In this document: in pieces, positions 61,378 to 64,000 of the stretch | Numbering within the stretch: position 1 is the first letter of the stretch | How the letters are laid out: each line of letters opens with the position of its first letter | Assembly (NCBI RefSeq): GCF_030384665.1 | Contig: NC_083678.1 | Span: 62,001 to 126,000 of the forward strand | Origin: Lodderomyces elongisporus | Lineage: Eukaryota > Ascomycota > Pichiomycetes > Serinales > Debaryomycetaceae | Length of the DNA stretch: 64,000 bases | Direction of reading: 5' to 3' | The notes under the pieces: generated by a model | Databases searched by the model: none | Told to the model about the DNA's origin: nothing | The model's input: the letters and a program-made list of their open reading frames with translations, nothing else | Program-made: the position numbers and the translations under genes

Positions 61378-62670
61378 CTATACTCTATAATTAGTGGCAT
61401 TACCATTGGCATTATCATGACCATGACCATGACCATGACCATTGCTATTGGTATTGGTATTGGTAATCGCATTAGTCGTGTAGGCAGCTGAACAACTCTT
61501 TTGTCTCTTTAACGCAGGTGCCGTCAGTGTGCCACCAGTAGCATTCCCATGACCTTGTCCTTCGCTCACAGAGTCCAATGCCTCGCGTCTTTTTCTATCA
61601 AATTTCTCTTCGGGGCTAGGACCTGGCGTCAATGGCATCGACACTTTAGGTGTCTTTGGTGGTAATAGTGTTTGAGTCTTGATGTTGTTATTATTATTAT
61701 TATTGTTGCTGTTGTTGTGGCTGTGGCCGTTACTGCCTCTTCCATACATGGCGTATTTTTGCTGAAGACTATTTGGAACAGTCAAGAATCTAATGTTCTT
61801 AAACACTTGTTGGAAGTTTTCAATCGCCAATATTCTTGATGGTTGTTCCTCGTGTGTAACTTGTTCCTCTTGTGTGGCTTGCACCAAGATGGCATTGTAG
61901 AATTGCAAAACAGTCATCAAGTTGATCGACAACTTCAGCATCGAGATACTAGACATGATGGCCAAGATGGCAATCTGCGACGACGTATAGTCGAAATACA
62001 TATTAGGGTAGAATTGGAACAACTCGCCAAGATAGTAAGCTGTAACTCTAATCTTTTGATAAAATTGTTTAATCACAATGGAATTGGAGTCGCCAACGGC
62101 GAGCAATAGACTTAGGAAATGGTCAATAAAGGAATCACACGTTGGTGCATTAACTACCCACTCCAATGATTTCAAAATGTGCTTCTCCATCTCGATAAAC
62201 AACTCCTTGTTATAACTATCAACGCAAATCTTTCTCAAGTCATTCAATGTGGGAATCTTGAACTTGGAGTCCAAGTTCTTACAGCTGATCCATAGCGAGG
62301 TCAATCCCAATAGTTGATAGTGTTGCTTCTTAACTATCCGCGTGGAACAATAACGGTCAATCAAGTTAACTGTCAAGGGAAATGTAGAGCGCGACAAGTT
62401 GAGGATGGTAATCACTTCGAAAAGGAAATCCAACAACAATGGTCTCATGCTCAATTTAATCTCCGGCTGTTGCTCAATCAATGGCAAGCTTGGTAGTGTG
62501 TTGACCTCTGCTGACAACAAGTGTTGCAACACATCCAATTGGTATTCGGAAACACTATTGTTGTGGGCTCTATGCTCCATTTGCTGCAACTTGTAGTTGG
62601 ATGACTTTAACAGTGCCTGAACAACCCTTGTCTGATGGAACGCATCTGGAGATGTAGTTGTGTTTGACAT
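61378..62670 (-). CDS. CLN3: G1 cyclin, Cln3-like
   Basis: 430 residues. The cyclin box (about 65-185) includes MRPLLLDFLFEVITILNLSRS, LIDRYCSTRIVKKQHYQLLGLTSLWISCK and EMEKHILKSLEWVVNAPTCDSFID, matching Cln3 better than Cln1/2, Hgc1 or Ccn1, which are also much longer in Candida. Cln3 binds Cdc28 and starts the G1/S programme. The C-terminal part has an asparagine run, a TP-rich segment with candidate Cdk sites (LLPPKTPKVSMPLTPGPSP), and a final simple repeat of N, T, G and H (NTNTNSNGHGHGHGHDNANG). No strong PEST block beyond the TP-rich segment is obvious. The gene body is minus-strand, so its promoter lies to the right. Confidence 0.85.
   Translation of the reverse strand: MSNTTTSPDAFHQTRVVQALLKSSNYKLQQMEHRAHNNSVSEYQLDVLQHLLSAEVNTLPSLPLIEQQPEIKLSMRPLLLDFLFEVITILNLSRSTFPLTVNLIDRYCSTRIVKKQHYQLLGLTSLWISCKNLDSKFKIPTLNDLRKICVDSYNKELFIEMEKHILKSLEWVVNAPTCDSFIDHFLSLLLAVGDSNSIVIKQFYQKIRVTAYYLGELFQFYPNMYFDYTSSQIAILAIMSSISMLKLSINLMTVLQFYNAILVQATQEEQVTHEEQPSRILAIENFQQVFKNIRFLTVPNSLQQKYAMYGRGSNGHSHNNSNNNNNNNNIKTQTLLPPKTPKVSMPLTPGPSPEEKFDRKRREALDSVSEGQGHGNATGGTLTAPALKRQKSCSAAYTTNAITNTNTNSNGHGHGHGHDNANGNATNYRV
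61414..61476. repeat. Hexanucleotide repeats in the CLN3 3' coding end
   Basis: ATGACC and ATTGGT repeats encode the GHGHGHGH and NTNTNSN stretches near the Cln3 C-terminus. Confidence 0.8.
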
Positions 62671-64000
62671 TATGGTTTTTGAGTGTTTGAGTGTTCAAAT
62701 TTTCAAGTTTTCAAGTTTTTGTTTGGCAATTGGTATATATGTGACGTTTAAGATAACTTCAATGGTGGTAACTTCTAATATTCAAAAAGAATGATACCAA
62801 ATAGTTTCCCAAAAAAAAAAATAGAACAGTTGAAAGTAATTCAAAAAAAGAAAGACAAAATAATCACCAACGAGCAATAACAATCTGTTTATAAGTATTC
62901 GAAATGTGGGGTGGAAAAGCAGCGAAAAAAATATATATACTTCTCCTAATGAGTACGTGTATATGTGTGATGTATGTGTGTGTGGTGTATGTATGATGTA
63001 TATTTGGTTGTAAAAGAAAAAAAATAAAAGAAAAAAAATAAAAAAAACTTTTTTGGCTGCCAAATTTCAATGTCGTGAAATGCTAGTGACAATTAATATT
63101 TATGACAAGAGCCCCAGGTTTTTTTGTGTATTTGATTCTCTTTCTCTCTGTCTCTTTCTCTCTTCCTATTTTTTTTCTATTCTTTTTTATGCTTCAGTAA
63201 TCTTTCTTTCACTAAAATGGGTAGTTGTAGAATGTTCAAACAAGTAACCAGTTACTTATTGATCAATCTTTCTATGCAAAAAAGAAAAAAAAAGTAAAAA
63301 AAAGTTTATGAAAAAATAAAAGTGGAATAATCTGATATGTTTATCTTCTTTTGATGCAGATGGTGTGTGTCTGTAGCAAAATAAAAATAGCACCAAGAGT
63401 TATTCCGAGTAGTGTATAGCAATGTAGATTTATTCCAGGTTAAGGGAAAAAGATCAATCCTCAAGTGGAAATTAATTTAAATGAACCAAAGTATATGCAA
63501 AAAAGAAAAGAAAATATTAAAGTGAAACGTTGAATGATGTAACGTGACTTTTTTGATGAAAAAATAGTGTCTAGTGTCTAGTATCCAGTGTCTAAAGTCT
63601 AGTAGTCTAGTAGTCTAGTAGTCCTTGTAGTTGTAGTTGTAGTTGTAGTGAAGGTTGTTGAAAAGTATAAGCGATTGAATGAGCGTCTGATATGTGTTGG
63701 ATGAGCTTACAAAATACAACTTGGGAAATGCGTCAAACCTGTTGAAATGATGTTGAAATGATGTTGATGATGATGATAAGAATAATCAATGTGTGAGAGA
63801 TTGGGATGTTATGCAAGTACGAATAAAAGTCAAAGTAGCAAGTTTAAGTACTTGAATGTTATTGCTTAAACTTTCTTTACTATTATTATAGTCCTTGCTT
63901 CTGATATGTTAGTGAATGGGGGGAACAAAAAAAAGGGGGAGGAAATGGATTTGAACCGGTTGTCCTTTCTCTTTTTTTTTAATTTTTTATTTGATTATCT
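62671..64000. other. CLN3 upstream region to the window end
   Basis: A 1.33-kb stretch without a convincing ORF. It holds a TTTTCAAGTTTTCAAG repeat (62698-62717), GT/TA-rich sequence (62956-63002), A/T blocks and AGTGTCTAGT/TAGTCTAG repeats (63569-63622) followed by GTAGTTGTAGTTG (63625-63648). G1 cyclin promoters are often long, so most of this is probably regulatory. Confidence 0.5.

Noticed and set aside
63935..63962. Perfect B-box-like GGTTCAAATCC on the minus strand near the right end
   Set aside because: The T stem does not pair beyond two bases (ACCGG against CCATT) and no A box or anticodon arm follows before the window ends. It could be a relic or an intron-containing tRNA cut by the edge, but I cannot support it.

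Overview
This window is chromosomal DNA of a budding yeast of the CTG (CUG-Ser1) clade. The strongest evidence is a complete tRNA-Ser gene with anticodon CAG and guanine at position 33 (6094-6200, minus), the tRNA that makes these yeasts read CUG as serine. Orthologues of well-known yeast genes are separated by long AT-rich intergenic regions, and many proteins carry long homopolymer tracts (Q, D/E, S, N, G). I would guess Lodderomyces elongisporus or a close relative in the Candida parapsilosis group, with moderate confidence. Leucines encoded by CTG in a standard-code translation should be read as serine.

Layout. 1-20 kb: N-terminal part of CSF1 (lipid-transfer bridge protein, cut by the window edge), a fast-evolving securin, the J-protein XDJ1, tRNA-Ser(CAG), cofilin COF1 (three exons, one only 11 nt), a CENP-B-type helix-turn-helix protein, a small uncharacterised protein, a large tail-anchored coiled-coil protein, mitochondrial ribosomal protein MRP17, and APS kinase MET14. 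20-32 kb: ESCRT-III subunit DID4/VPS2, a peroxisomal D-amino-acid oxidase (one short intron), a Fet3-type multicopper ferroxidase, SEC14, and a young non-autonomous LTR retrotransposon (28314-30838; LTRs identical by eye, 5-bp target-site duplication). 32-64 kb: BUD2 and CDC24 transcribed divergently, ETF-ubiquinone oxidoreductase CIR2, GDS1, a JmjC-domain protein, an 8-kb stretch without a convincing gene, and the G1 cyclin CLN3.

How the genes relate. There are no operons; each gene is its own unit. Several act in polarity and cell cycle (BUD2, CDC24, CLN3, COF1, securin), but only the divergent BUD2/CDC24 pair, both feeding the Rsr1-Cdc42 module, is a suggestive neighbourhood. Others are housekeeping or metabolic: MET14 in sulfate assimilation with an upstream Cbf1-type site, CIR2 and MRP17 in mitochondria, the D-amino-acid oxidase in peroxisomes, the Fet3-like protein in iron uptake, SEC14 and DID4 in membrane traffic.

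The observations most worth following up are the intron-containing tRNA-Ser(CAG), the 11-nt microexon of COF1, the young retroelement in the SEC14 5' region, the Pds1-like features of the securin, and structured or GC-rich islands inside the large gene-free regions.
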